Source: Planctomycetaceae bacterium UBA6172
Lineage (GTDB): Bacteria; Planctomycetota; Planctomycetia; Pirellulales; Pirellulaceae
Direction: 5' to 3'
DNA: 11,518 bases
Assembly: GCA_002422955.1 (NCBI GenBank)
Contig: DITY01000126.1
Span: 47,438-58,955, forward strand
The notes beneath the pieces are model-generated. The model made no database searches. It was not told the origin of the DNA and worked only from the letters and a program-made list of their open reading frames with translations. The stretch's first letter is position 1; each line of letters opens with the position of its first letter. Positions 4,709 through 11,518 of the stretch are shown here, piece after piece. A program made the translations under genes and the position numbers.

Positions 4709-7702
4709 ATGTTCACGATCGTCGAAAGATCGCGTTACGGCTCAAGCGTCCGTCGAGATCGCCTGAACCGATTCACGCCGCTGACTGCCGTTTCTCGGTA
4801 CGGTTCGGGTCGCTACTTTGCTTTCGCGCTGGGACTGTTGCTCTGCCCTGTGACCGGTCGCGCGCAGGAGGACCAACTGGCCCCGTCGTCAGTCGAGGGC
4901 GTCGCCGCGGTCGCAACGGATGCCCAACCACCTGCTGCCGCCCTGGAGGCAAATCCGGTCGCTCCTGCGGACGAGCCACCTGCTGTCGAGTCACCTGCGG
5001 TCGAACTGCCGCCGTCAGCCGTGGCCGTGGTGCCGGACGAACCGGCGGTTGTAGCGCTGCCCGCTGAGTCCTCGGGACCCGATCTGCTGCGTTTCAATTT
5101 TAGCGGTGCCGGCTGGCGCGAGGTCGTCGGCTGGTTGGCCGAAGAGACCGGCATGGCATTGCATGTCAGCGATGTACCCGCCGGCACGTTCAGCTATTTC
5201 GACCCCGAGCCGTTTACGCCCGATGAGGCGATCACCCGTCTGAACCTGTTTCTGATCCCTCAAAGTTACGCGATCGTCCGCCGCGGCAAGTTGCTTTCCG
5301 TGATCAATCTGGGCGAGCCGCGGAGCCTGCAGCAACTCGATTCGTTGGCCGTGATGACGCCGCTCGAGGAATTGGATCAGCGGGGTGACCACGAGGTGGT
5401 CAAGTGCATCGTCCCGCTGGGGGTCGTTCCGGCGGAGATCGCAACCGCGGAGCTGCGACCGCTGACGCTGATGACGGCGCCGGTGGTATTGCCGCGATCG
5501 AATCAGTTGGTGATCACCGACACCGCTTCGAAGATGCGGAGCGTCGTCGCGGTCTTGAAGGCGATGTCGGTCCCGACGGTAGAACCGGTGCAAGTCGAGC
5601 GGTTCGACCTGAAATATGTGGATCTGGAAACCGTATTGTTGGTGGCCGGTCGGCATTTGGGAATCACGACTGGCCAGTCCGAGGGAATCGACATCAGCGT
5701 TTCGGCTGACCTGACCGGCAAACGCTTGATCGCGACGGGCACTCCGGAGCAAGTCGGCAAGTTGCGTAAGTTGCTCGAAGTGATCGACGTACCGTCCGAG
5801 TCGAGCGACTCGATGGCCGGGAAGACGCTGCGTGCCCATCCGGTCGGGGGCGATTCGTTGAAATCCATTTATGAGGTTCTGCAAACGATCCTGGCTGGTA
5901 AGTCGTTGCGGCTTTCGATGGACCCGCGAGCCGGGACCATCGTCGCCTTGGCCGACGAGGCGACTCACGAAGAAATCATGCGGACGATCGAGGAGTTGCA
6001 GGCACCCGCGATCGAGTTCGCGGTCGTCGATCTGAACCGGCTCGACGCGTACTTCGTGGTCAGCCTGATCACCGAAATGTTCTCGACCGAGGGGAGCGCA
6101 ACGACGAGTTCACGCGGTGGCCGGCGTGACGATGCGCAGGAGGTCCCCAAGCCCTCCGGTCCGCGGGTCGATGCAGACCCCGCCAATCGCCGATTGTTCG
6201 TCCGTGGCACGGCCGAACAGATTCGCCAGATCCGCCAACTGGTCGAGGGCCTCGGAACGCAGTCCGCGTCTTCGTCGACGGGAGCGCGTGACCGGGTGCG
6301 GTTGCTACCGCTGTCCGGGCAGCAACGCCAGCAGATCCTGGAGGCGGCGGAGCGATTTTGGCAGGGCGAAAATCAGATCGTGATCGTCCCAACGCCGGAC
6401 TCTTTGGAAAACGGAGACGGCGTGATCGAGCGGGCGATCCATCCGCCGCGGTCGTCGTCAACGCCCGCGACCGCCAACGCGGTCGAGCCGAGCACCGGAT
6501 CGAGAGAAGGGTTATTCGAACCGACCAAACCGGTGCGGTCGGATGCGCCCAAATCGCGGATCAAGCTCGATGCGGCGAAAGCCGAGGGCGGTGGTGTCGG
6601 CGCCGAAATCGCGGCGGATCAGGAACTCGTTTCGGTCTCTCCGGAGACGGAGGCGGTGGATCCGGCTCGGTTGGTCGGTACGCCCGCCGGTGGTACTTCG
6701 CCGATCCGTGGTCGCTTGGTCCCCGAGGGCATTCTGCTCGAGTCGGAAGACACCGCGGCGCTCGATCAGTTCCAGGACCACTTGATGGAAGTCGCCTCGG
6801 CGAACGCACGAACCCCCTCACCGCCGGTCGTTTTTTATCTGAAGTACGTCACCGCGGATCAGGCCGTGAAGATGTTGGCCGACCTGTTTGATGGCGGCAA
6901 ATCCTTGGCCACGACACCGTCCGGATCGTTGGTCCGCGGCGATTACGGCAACGATTTCTACTTCGGCAGTTTCACCTCCAATCGGGACGGCTTGACCACG
7001 GTCACGGCGGGGACGGCCACGATCGTTTCCGACGCGCGTCTGAATCGCTTGATCATTCAAGGCACGACCCAAGATGTCGCCCAGATCGAAGGCTACTTGA
7101 AGATCATCGACAAGGGAGAGAGCCTCACCGATATCGAAACGGCCGGCCGCTCACGGGTGATCGAGTTGATGCACACGAAGGCCTCGGAAATGGCCGAAGT
7201 CGTCAAGCAGGCGTACGCCGGTCGGGTCGCAAATACGACCCCCGGCCAAGCCGGCAATCAACAGGGCAATCAACAGGGCAATCAGCCGGGGCGTCCCGGC
7301 GACCGCTCCGGCCAGGCTCCCCCGGCCGAGAGTTCGGATCGACAACGGGGTGAAGGTGAGCAGCGAGGGCAGCGCGAGGTGGTCGACAAGCCGACCCGCG
7401 ACCGCCTGCCCGACATGACGGTGGCCGTTCATGAACCGAGCAATTCGTTGGTCATCACCGCGCCCGACGCCTTGTTCGCCGAGGTCGAGGCGCTGATCCG
7501 GTCGGTCGACCAACGCGGCGAGCGTGTCATCGAAGTCGTCCCCGCGGCCCAGGGCGTGGATCTGGAGTCGATCCTCCGCCAGTTGCAAAGCGGCGAGGCC
7601 TCCCCGACGCGTTCTTCCGGCCGTGGTGATTCGTCTCGCAATTACGGTGGCGACCGTGATCGCTCCGACCGTGATTCCCGAGATCGATCCCGCTCTCGTT
7701 AA
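4709..7702 (+). CDS. Exported secretin N-domain-like multi-module protein without a barrel
   Basis: This is a 997-residue exported protein. The long signal peptide has a basic n-region (1-35), a hydrophobic core (YFAFALGLLLCPV, 36-48) and likely cleavage after GRA (52). A Pro/Ala/Val linker (about 53-122) leads to an N0/STN-like domain (126-202). NolW/Secretin_N-like modules, recognised by endings of the type 'N-x-L-V/I-I-T/x-G ... V ... L ... ID', follow at about 228-290, 294-362, 373-433, 436-515, 529-696 (split by a long linker), 706-802 and 816-936 (split by a GNQQ repeat). A half module (939-960) is followed by an Arg/Ser/Asp-rich tail (967-997). No C-terminal secretin beta-barrel is visible, so it is probably not a complete secretion channel. 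It may be a periplasmic scaffold, but the function is unknown. A gene for an EF-hand/P-domain protein follows after 54 bases. Confidence 0.9.
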   Translation: MFTIVERSRYGSSVRRDRLNRFTPLTAVSRYGSGRYFAFALGLLLCPVTGRAQEDQLAPSSVEGVAAVATDAQPPAAALEANPVAPADEPPAVESPAVELPPSAVAVVPDEPAVVALPAESSGPDLLRFNFSGAGWREVVGWLAEETGMALHVSDVPAGTFSYFDPEPFTPDEAITRLNLFLIPQSYAIVRRGKLLSVINLGEPRSLQQLDSLAVMTPLEELDQRGDHEVVKCIVPLGVVPAEIATAELRPLTLMTAPVVLPRSNQLVITDTASKMRSVVAVLKAMSVPTVEPVQVERFDLKYVDLETVLLVAGRHLGITTGQSEGIDISVSADLTGKRLIATGTPEQVGKLRKLLEVIDVPSESSDSMAGKTLRAHPVGGDSLKSIYEVLQTILAGKSLRLSMDPRAGTIVALADEATHEEIMRTIEELQAPAIEFAVVDLNRLDAYFVVSLITEMFSTEGSATTSSRGGRRDDAQEVPKPSGPRVDADPANRRLFVRGTAEQIRQIRQLVEGLGTQSASSSTGARDRVRLLPLSGQQRQQILEAAERFWQGENQIVIVPTPDSLENGDGVIERAIHPPRSSSTPATANAVEPSTGSREGLFEPTKPVRSDAPKSRIKLDAAKAEGGGVGAEIAADQELVSVSPETEAVDPARLVGTPAGGTSPIRGRLVPEGILLESEDTAALDQFQDHLMEVASANARTPSPPVVFYLKYVTADQAVKMLADLFDGGKSLATTPSGSLVRGDYGNDFYFGSFTSNRDGLTTVTAGTATIVSDARLNRLIIQGTTQDVAQIEGYLKIIDKGESLTDIETAGRSRVIELMHTKASEMAEVVKQAYAGRVANTTPGQAGNQQGNQQGNQPGRPGDRSGQAPPAESSDRQRGEGEQRGQREVVDKPTRDRLPDMTVAVHEPSNSLVITAPDALFAEVEALIRSVDQRGERVIEVVPAAQGVDLESILRQLQSGEASPTRSSGRGDSSRNYGGDRDRSDRDSRDRSRSR
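7253..7284 (+). repeat. 12-base tandem repeat GGCAATCAACAG encoding GNQQ
   Basis: GGCAATCAACAG occurs at 7253-7264 and 7265-7276, followed by a partial copy (7277-7284). It encodes GNQQ-GNQQ-GNQ (residues 849-859) inside the linker of the seventh module of the secretin-like protein. Being a multiple of three and exact at DNA level, it could vary in copy number without breaking the frame. Confidence 0.75.
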
Positions 7703-7756
7703 TCGTCCGACCCGATCCCGGGCAGTTCCCAATCCGCGAATTTCAGGCCCTCGATC

Positions 7757-9523
7757 ATGTTCTCCTTTCCAATGCGAACCGGCCGTCGCGATGCCGCGAT
7801 GTCCTCGCGGCGATCGACGTGGTTGTTGTTCGTTGCCGGCTGGCTGCTCGTCGTCGCGCTCCCCTCGACGGCTGATGCGCAGGCCGAGTGGGTCCGGCGG
7901 ATCGACGCGAATGGGAACGGCTACATCGAGCCGAGTGAAATCTCGGACCGAGCCCGAGCCTTCTTCGATCGCTTCGCCAGCCAATCGGGGATCGACCTGT
8001 CGCGGCCGAACTCCGTGGGTCGGCTCGAGGATGCCGCCCGCCGCTATTTTGAACAGCAAAGTCGCGGTTCGTCTGGGGCGTCATCGTCCGCGGCGCAGCC
8101 ACCGCTCCCCGAAACTGGGGTGCCCGGGTTCGGCACGGAGGTTGGTGGTTCGCTGGTACCTGGATTCGGGTTGCCGACGATCCGTTTCCCCTACACGCAA
8201 GCAGACCTCGACGAGGCGGATCGGTCGATGCAGCGAAGCGATCGCAATGGCGACGGCTTCATCGACCGCGAAGAGATGCTGCAGGGCAGTTGGCGGGAGG
8301 GGCGGCCGCCGATCGAGTTTGACGCCGATGGTGACGGCAAGCTCAACAAGCTCGAAATGGCCCAGCGGTATGCCAAGCGACGCTTCATGGAGCAGACCTC
8401 GGCCCGCGGTTTGGGCGGCGCCGGTAGCAGTCCCGGCGTCGTCTCCTCGGGGCAGTCGGGTTCCCAGCCTTATTCGGAGGGACGTCGCGATTGGCGCGGA
8501 GGCGACGGACGCTCGCGGGGCTCCGACCGGGGCGCGCGCTACCTCGCCTTCACGCTGCTGGAGCGATACGACTTCAACAAGAATGGCAAGTTCGAACCGA
8601 CCGAGATGGCGGCGACCGGGATCGAAGCGGGCAAAGCCGATTTCAATCGCGATGGGGTGGTCGAACTCGACGAGTTGTCTCGCTACTTGCAGGAGCAGAT
8701 GGAGATCCTCGGCGAGGATTTGTCGGAGGTGCTGCCGACGTGGTTCTATGAGCGTGACTTGAACTCCGACGGGCAGGTCGAGATGTCCGAGTTCACCGAT
8801 CAATGGGACGATGCCAAGATCGCCGAGTTCAATTCCCATGACGCGGATGGGGACGGCATCATCACGGCCCGCGAACTGCTGTCCGCCAAGGGCATCGCCG
8901 GCGGGAGTTATTCCAATCGCGACGCGAAGATCCTGTTGCCCCGATCGGTCGTCGTCTCGGAAATTCAGGTTGATGATGACATCCTGATCGGCGACCTGAA
9001 TGTCCAGCTCTCGATCACCCATACTTTCCTGCAACAGCTCGACGGCTACTTGATCGGGCCGGATGGACAACGGATCGAGTTGTTCGCTGGCGTCGGAGGA
9101 AATGACGATCACTTCGATCGGACGATCTTCAATGACGAAGCGGGCAGCGAAGTCATCCGTTCGCAACCGCCGTTCCGCGGCGAGTTCAAACCGAGCGGCG
9201 TTTCCAAACGACAACCCGGGCTGAGCCATTATCGCGGCAAGAGCCTTAAGGGCGTTTGGCAATTGATGGTGCGGTCGAGCCGCTCCGATCGGGCTGGCAT
9301 CCTGCATGATTGGTCATTGATCGTGCAGCCGAGTCAGGAGAGCAAGGATCAGCTGAAGGGTGAGGTGGCGGTCGCCGACCCGGTCGCTTCCGGATCGGTC
9401 CCCGCGGCCAATGCCGCATCGAGTGCCGCGGGTGCTGTTCCGCCGCCCGGCCCGCCGAGCCAGCCAAGCGATTCCGATTCGCCCGAGCGTCGCGGGCGGT
9501 TCCGCCGCGATTTCGCGAGGTAG
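7757..9523 (+). CDS. Exported protein with seven EF-hands and a proprotein-convertase P domain
   Basis: This is a 588-residue exported protein, probably calcium-binding; its exact function is unknown. A signal peptide has core WLLFVAGWLLVVAL (22-35) and likely cleavage near ADAQA (39-43). Seven EF-hand loops with the DxNxDG or DxDxDG pattern and a position-12 Glu start at D50, D162, D189, D272, D295, D334 and D362. They are separated by Gly/Ser-rich linkers (about 101-145 and 216-260). Residues about 398-525 form a P/homoB-type domain: VVVSEIQVDDDILIGDL, ITHTFLQQLDGYLIGPDG, a DDHFDRTIFND segment, SLKGVWQLMV and GILHDWSLIV. A disordered Ala/Pro tail ends RRGRFRRDFAR. P domains normally follow a subtilisin/kexin protease, but no catalytic domain is present. 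Starts at 7772 and 7799 are possible and would keep the signal core. The gene follows the secretin-like gene by 54 bases. Confidence 0.92.
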   Translation: MFSFPMRTGRRDAAMSSRRSTWLLFVAGWLLVVALPSTADAQAEWVRRIDANGNGYIEPSEISDRARAFFDRFASQSGIDLSRPNSVGRLEDAARRYFEQQSRGSSGASSSAAQPPLPETGVPGFGTEVGGSLVPGFGLPTIRFPYTQADLDEADRSMQRSDRNGDGFIDREEMLQGSWREGRPPIEFDADGDGKLNKLEMAQRYAKRRFMEQTSARGLGGAGSSPGVVSSGQSGSQPYSEGRRDWRGGDGRSRGSDRGARYLAFTLLERYDFNKNGKFEPTEMAATGIEAGKADFNRDGVVELDELSRYLQEQMEILGEDLSEVLPTWFYERDLNSDGQVEMSEFTDQWDDAKIAEFNSHDADGDGIITARELLSAKGIAGGSYSNRDAKILLPRSVVVSEIQVDDDILIGDLNVQLSITHTFLQQLDGYLIGPDGQRIELFAGVGGNDDHFDRTIFNDEAGSEVIRSQPPFRGEFKPSGVSKRQPGLSHYRGKSLKGVWQLMVRSSRSDRAGILHDWSLIVQPSQESKDQLKGEVAVADPVASGSVPAANAASSAAGAVPPPGPPSQPSDSDSPERRGRFRRDFAR

Positions 9524-9540
9524 CCGATCGGCCGATCGGC
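9523..9540. promoter_or_regulatory. 18-base perfect palindrome, candidate operator
   Basis: Bases 9523-9540 read identically on both strands (GCCGATCGGCCGATCGGC). The sequence begins at the last base of the preceding TAG stop and covers the -35 area of the extended -10 promoter at 9545-9553. There is no loop and no T-run, so it is unlikely to be an intrinsic terminator. A dimeric regulator could bind here, but no regulator is identified. Confidence 0.45.
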
Positions 9541-9544
9541 TCGG

Positions 9545-9553
9545 TGTTATAGT
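9545..9553 (+). promoter_or_regulatory. Extended -10 promoter for the symporter gene
   Basis: TGTTATAGT combines the TG-N motif with TATAGT, a five-of-six match to TATAAT. No good -35 is present 16-18 bases upstream, which is typical for extended -10 promoters. Transcription would start near 9560, leaving a leader of about 39 bases before the ATG at 9599. Confidence 0.5.
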
Positions 9554-9588
9554 GGCCGGCGAAGATACCCTCGGCAGTGTCACTCACC

Positions 9589-9592
9589 GGAG
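9589..9592 (+). promoter_or_regulatory. Shine-Dalgarno GGAG for the symporter gene
   Basis: GGAG ends six bases before the ATG at 9599, which is ideal spacing. It fixes the symporter start. It is the best-placed ribosome binding site seen in this window, where several other genes have none. Confidence 0.65.
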
Positions 9593-9598
9593 ACCAGG

Positions 9599-11110
9599 AT
9601 GTCCGTCAGCCCGTCACGATGGTCGCTCGGCGAGTGGCCGCTGTACCAACAGATGCTGTTGGCGATGGTCGTCGGCGCGGCCATCGGCATCACGCTCAAC
9701 CTCGCTGTTGGCTCCCGGAGCGTGACCGTGGAGACGGGCCTGCCCGAGGGTTGGACAGCCGTCGCGATCGAGGACCGGGTCGGGCGAACGGAGCTCATAA
9801 TCACTCGCCAGGATCAGCCGGAGCAGCGGTTGGTGGTCGAGGCCGGTCTGGAGGTGGGTGGCTTTCGGTCTTGGGATGCGCTGCGGTCCGTACACCCCGA
9901 AGCGGCCGCGATCTATGACGCTCACGGCGGCACCTGGGCGGCCTCGATCGGGGGCTTGGCACGGCGGTTCGGCAATCTGTTCCTCCGGATGCTCCAGATG
10001 GTTTCCGTGCCGTTGATCGTCACGTCGTTGATCACCGGCGTGATGGGTCTGAGCGGTCACGGGGTCGGCAGGATGTTTCGGCTGACGATCACCTATTACC
10101 TCGCCACCAGCATGTTGGCCATTGTCACCGGATTGGCGTTCGTCAACTTGGTCCGACCGGGGTTGGGCAGCGGTTTGGTTCTGGGTGGAGCCCCGTCGAG
10201 CGGGCCGCAGTCAGCCCCGCCGATTTTTCAGGTAATTTTCGCTCAGATCGAAAACGTGATTCCCGCGAACCCCTTGGGGGCGCTGGTGGAGCCCAATTTC
10301 CTATCGATCATCGCGTTCACGATCGCCTTCGCGATTTTCGCGATGCGGATCGGCGGGACGACCGCGGACCGGGTGCAGGCAGCGGCTCAGGCCTGTTTTG
10401 AGGTGATCATGGCGATGACGCACGTGATCATTCGGTACATGCCGATCGGCGTGTTCCTGCTGATGTTGTACGTCACCGCGACCCAGGGCTACCAGGTCTT
10501 CGGCTCGCTCGGCTGGTACATGCTGACCGTCGCCTTGGCCTTGGCCTTTCATGCTTGCGTCAGCCTGCCGCTGATCGTGCGGGTGTTCGGTCAGCGCAGC
10601 CCGTTTCGCTTCGCGCGGGACATGAGCCCGGCGTTGATGACCGCCTTCAGCACCGCCAGCAGCAACGGCACGCTGCCGCTCACGATGAGCTGTGTCGAGG
10701 AACGGGCGGGGATCAGCAACCGCACCGGATCGTTCGTGCTCCCCTTGGGGGCGACGATCAACATGGACGGCACCGCGCTCTACGAAGCGGTGGCGGTCCT
10801 GTTCATCGCGCAGCTCCATTTCGGCGAGAACCTGCCGCTGGCGCAGCAGGTGATCGTGGCGCTCACGGCCTTGGTGGCCAGCGTTGGCGCGGCGGGCATT
10901 CCGCACGCCGGTTTGGTGATGATGGTGATCGTCCTGCAAGCCGTTGGGCTGCCGATCGAGCTGCAAGGCATCATCCTGGCCGTCGATCGGATGCTCGACA
11001 TGGGGCGGACAGCGGTCAACGTGTGGAGTGATTCCTGTGGTTGTGCGGTGGTGGAAAAGTTAGAGAATCGCGATGTCGATCGGACGCTCGCGTCCGACGT
11101 TTCCGCCTGA
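9599..11110 (+). CDS. Dicarboxylate/amino acid:cation symporter (GltP/SDF family)
   Basis: This is an inner-membrane secondary transporter that uses Na+ or H+ gradients to import acidic amino acids or C4-dicarboxylates. It has 503 residues; TM1 lies at about 16-38, followed by hydrophobic segments from 126 onward. The HP1 hairpin has AFSTASSNGTLP (349-360), TM7 has NMDGT (388-392), HP2 lies around ASVGAAGIPHAG (427-438), and TM8 has DRMLDMGRTAVNVWSD (463-478). Compared with the archaeal GltPh, D463, D467, R470, T471, N474 and D478 match D390, D394, R397, T398, N401 and D405. The Arg at the R397 position points to an acidic substrate. An unusual hydrophilic stretch of about 80 residues (39-118) separates TM1 and TM2, where relatives have a short loop; it should lie outside the inner membrane. 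The precise substrate is not determined. A metallopeptidase gene follows after 31 bases. Confidence 0.95.
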   Translation: MSVSPSRWSLGEWPLYQQMLLAMVVGAAIGITLNLAVGSRSVTVETGLPEGWTAVAIEDRVGRTELIITRQDQPEQRLVVEAGLEVGGFRSWDALRSVHPEAAAIYDAHGGTWAASIGGLARRFGNLFLRMLQMVSVPLIVTSLITGVMGLSGHGVGRMFRLTITYYLATSMLAIVTGLAFVNLVRPGLGSGLVLGGAPSSGPQSAPPIFQVIFAQIENVIPANPLGALVEPNFLSIIAFTIAFAIFAMRIGGTTADRVQAAAQACFEVIMAMTHVIIRYMPIGVFLLMLYVTATQGYQVFGSLGWYMLTVALALAFHACVSLPLIVRVFGQRSPFRFARDMSPALMTAFSTASSNGTLPLTMSCVEERAGISNRTGSFVLPLGATINMDGTALYEAVAVLFIAQLHFGENLPLAQQVIVALTALVASVGAAGIPHAGLVMMVIVLQAVGLPIELQGIILAVDRMLDMGRTAVNVWSDSCGCAVVEKLENRDVDRTLASDVSA

Positions 11111-11141
11111 TTGGTCCCCGCCCCTCGGATCGTTTGCTGAC

Positions 11142-11518
11142 ATGACACCGATTTCAACCGCATCGCTCGACTTTTTTCGCTCGGCCATCCTGACCCCCAG
11201 CCCCTCGGGATACGAACAACCGATTCAGCGGTTGGTACGAGAGTTCATCAAGCCGCATGCCAGTCAGATGCGGACCGATGTCCACGGCAATGTGATCGCC
11301 TCGGTCGGTGATCCCCAGGGTCCGCGGTTGCTGTTCGCCGGTCACTGCGACCAGATCGGCATGCTGGTGACCAACATCGATGACAACGGCTTCGTCTATG
11401 CCCAGACGATCGGCGGTTGGGACCCTCAGCAATTGATCGGGCAAGCGATGACGCTGTGGACCGACGCGGGGCCGCTCCCGGGGGTGATCAGCCGCAAACC
11501 GATCCACCTGCTCAACGA
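11142..11518 (+). CDS. M42-family metallo-aminopeptidase, N-terminal part
   Basis: The first 125 residues of a probable M42 family metallopeptidase are present; the gene leaves the window at the right edge. M42 enzymes are cytoplasmic di-metal aminopeptidases that form large oligomers, and the family includes glutamyl aminopeptidases and proteins once annotated as endoglucanase M. Visible family features are TPSPSGYEQPI (18-28), a DVHGNVIA segment (46-53) and LLFAGHCDQIGMLV (63-76). H68 is the expected first metal ligand, with D70 nearby. These are followed by the start of the typical inserted beta-barrel domain (GFVYAQTIGGWDP, 83-95; V115-ISRK). Other metal ligands and the catalytic Glu lie beyond the window, so activity cannot be judged. 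The ATG at 11142 lacks a clear Shine-Dalgarno sequence but gives the usual M42 N-terminus. It is probably co-transcribed with the symporter. Confidence 0.9.
   Translation, partial: MTPISTASLDFFRSAILTPSPSGYEQPIQRLVREFIKPHASQMRTDVHGNVIASVGDPQGPRLLFAGHCDQIGMLVTNIDDNGFVYAQTIGGWDPQQLIGQAMTLWTDAGPLPGVISRKPIHLLN

Noticed and set aside
7524..8762. 412-codon plus-strand open frame spanning the junction of the secretin-like and EF-hand genes
   Set aside because: It is Arg/Ser-rich in the pattern typical of frame-shifted GC-rich coding DNA and overlaps two well-supported genes.
9523..9540. The palindrome as an intrinsic terminator of the EF-hand gene
   Set aside because: It has no loop and is not followed by a T-run; an operator over the promoter is a better reading.

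Overview
The window looks like chromosomal DNA from a planctomycete, most likely a Pirellulales-type bacterium. This is an inference from gene content, not a computed placement. The sequence is GC-rich. It combines a six-domain ribosomal protein S1 beginning MVNRN, an MnmA with a long insertion after the PP-loop, and an exported WXXGXW-repeat protein. It also carries a very large exported protein built from secretin N-domain-like modules, and an EF-hand plus proprotein-convertase P-domain protein. Several genes lack a clear Shine-Dalgarno sequence, which fits this phylum.

Layout. At the left edge (1-899, minus strand) lies most of an exported WXXGXW-repeat protein, which was identified by translating the complement. 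It runs off the window at its C-terminal end. A 471-base divergent intergenic region follows, holding a 10-base direct repeat and a hairpin just upstream of rpsA. On the plus strand, rpsA (1371-3176) and mnmA (3209-4369) are 32 bases apart and form a likely translation-related transcription unit. A 339-base gap with nested inverted repeats and a possible promoter separates them from a second pair of genes. That pair is a 997-residue protein of secretin N-domain-like modules without an outer-membrane barrel (4709-7702), followed 54 bases later by a seven-EF-hand protein ending in a P domain (7757-9523). Both have signal peptides. A 75-base gap then carries an 18-base perfect palindrome and an extended -10 promoter. 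These lead into a sodium/dicarboxylate-type symporter (9599-11110), followed 31 bases later by the start of an M42-family metallopeptidase that leaves the window.

How the genes fit together. rpsA and mnmA both serve translation: mRNA recruitment to the 30S subunit and wobble-uridine thiolation. The secretin-like and EF-hand/P-domain proteins are both predicted to act outside the cytoplasm, and their tight spacing suggests joint expression. This pair is the most interesting unexplained unit here. The symporter and peptidase could cooperate in peptide or amino-acid use, but only adjacency supports that. No tRNA, rRNA, CRISPR array, insertion sequence or phage gene was seen.
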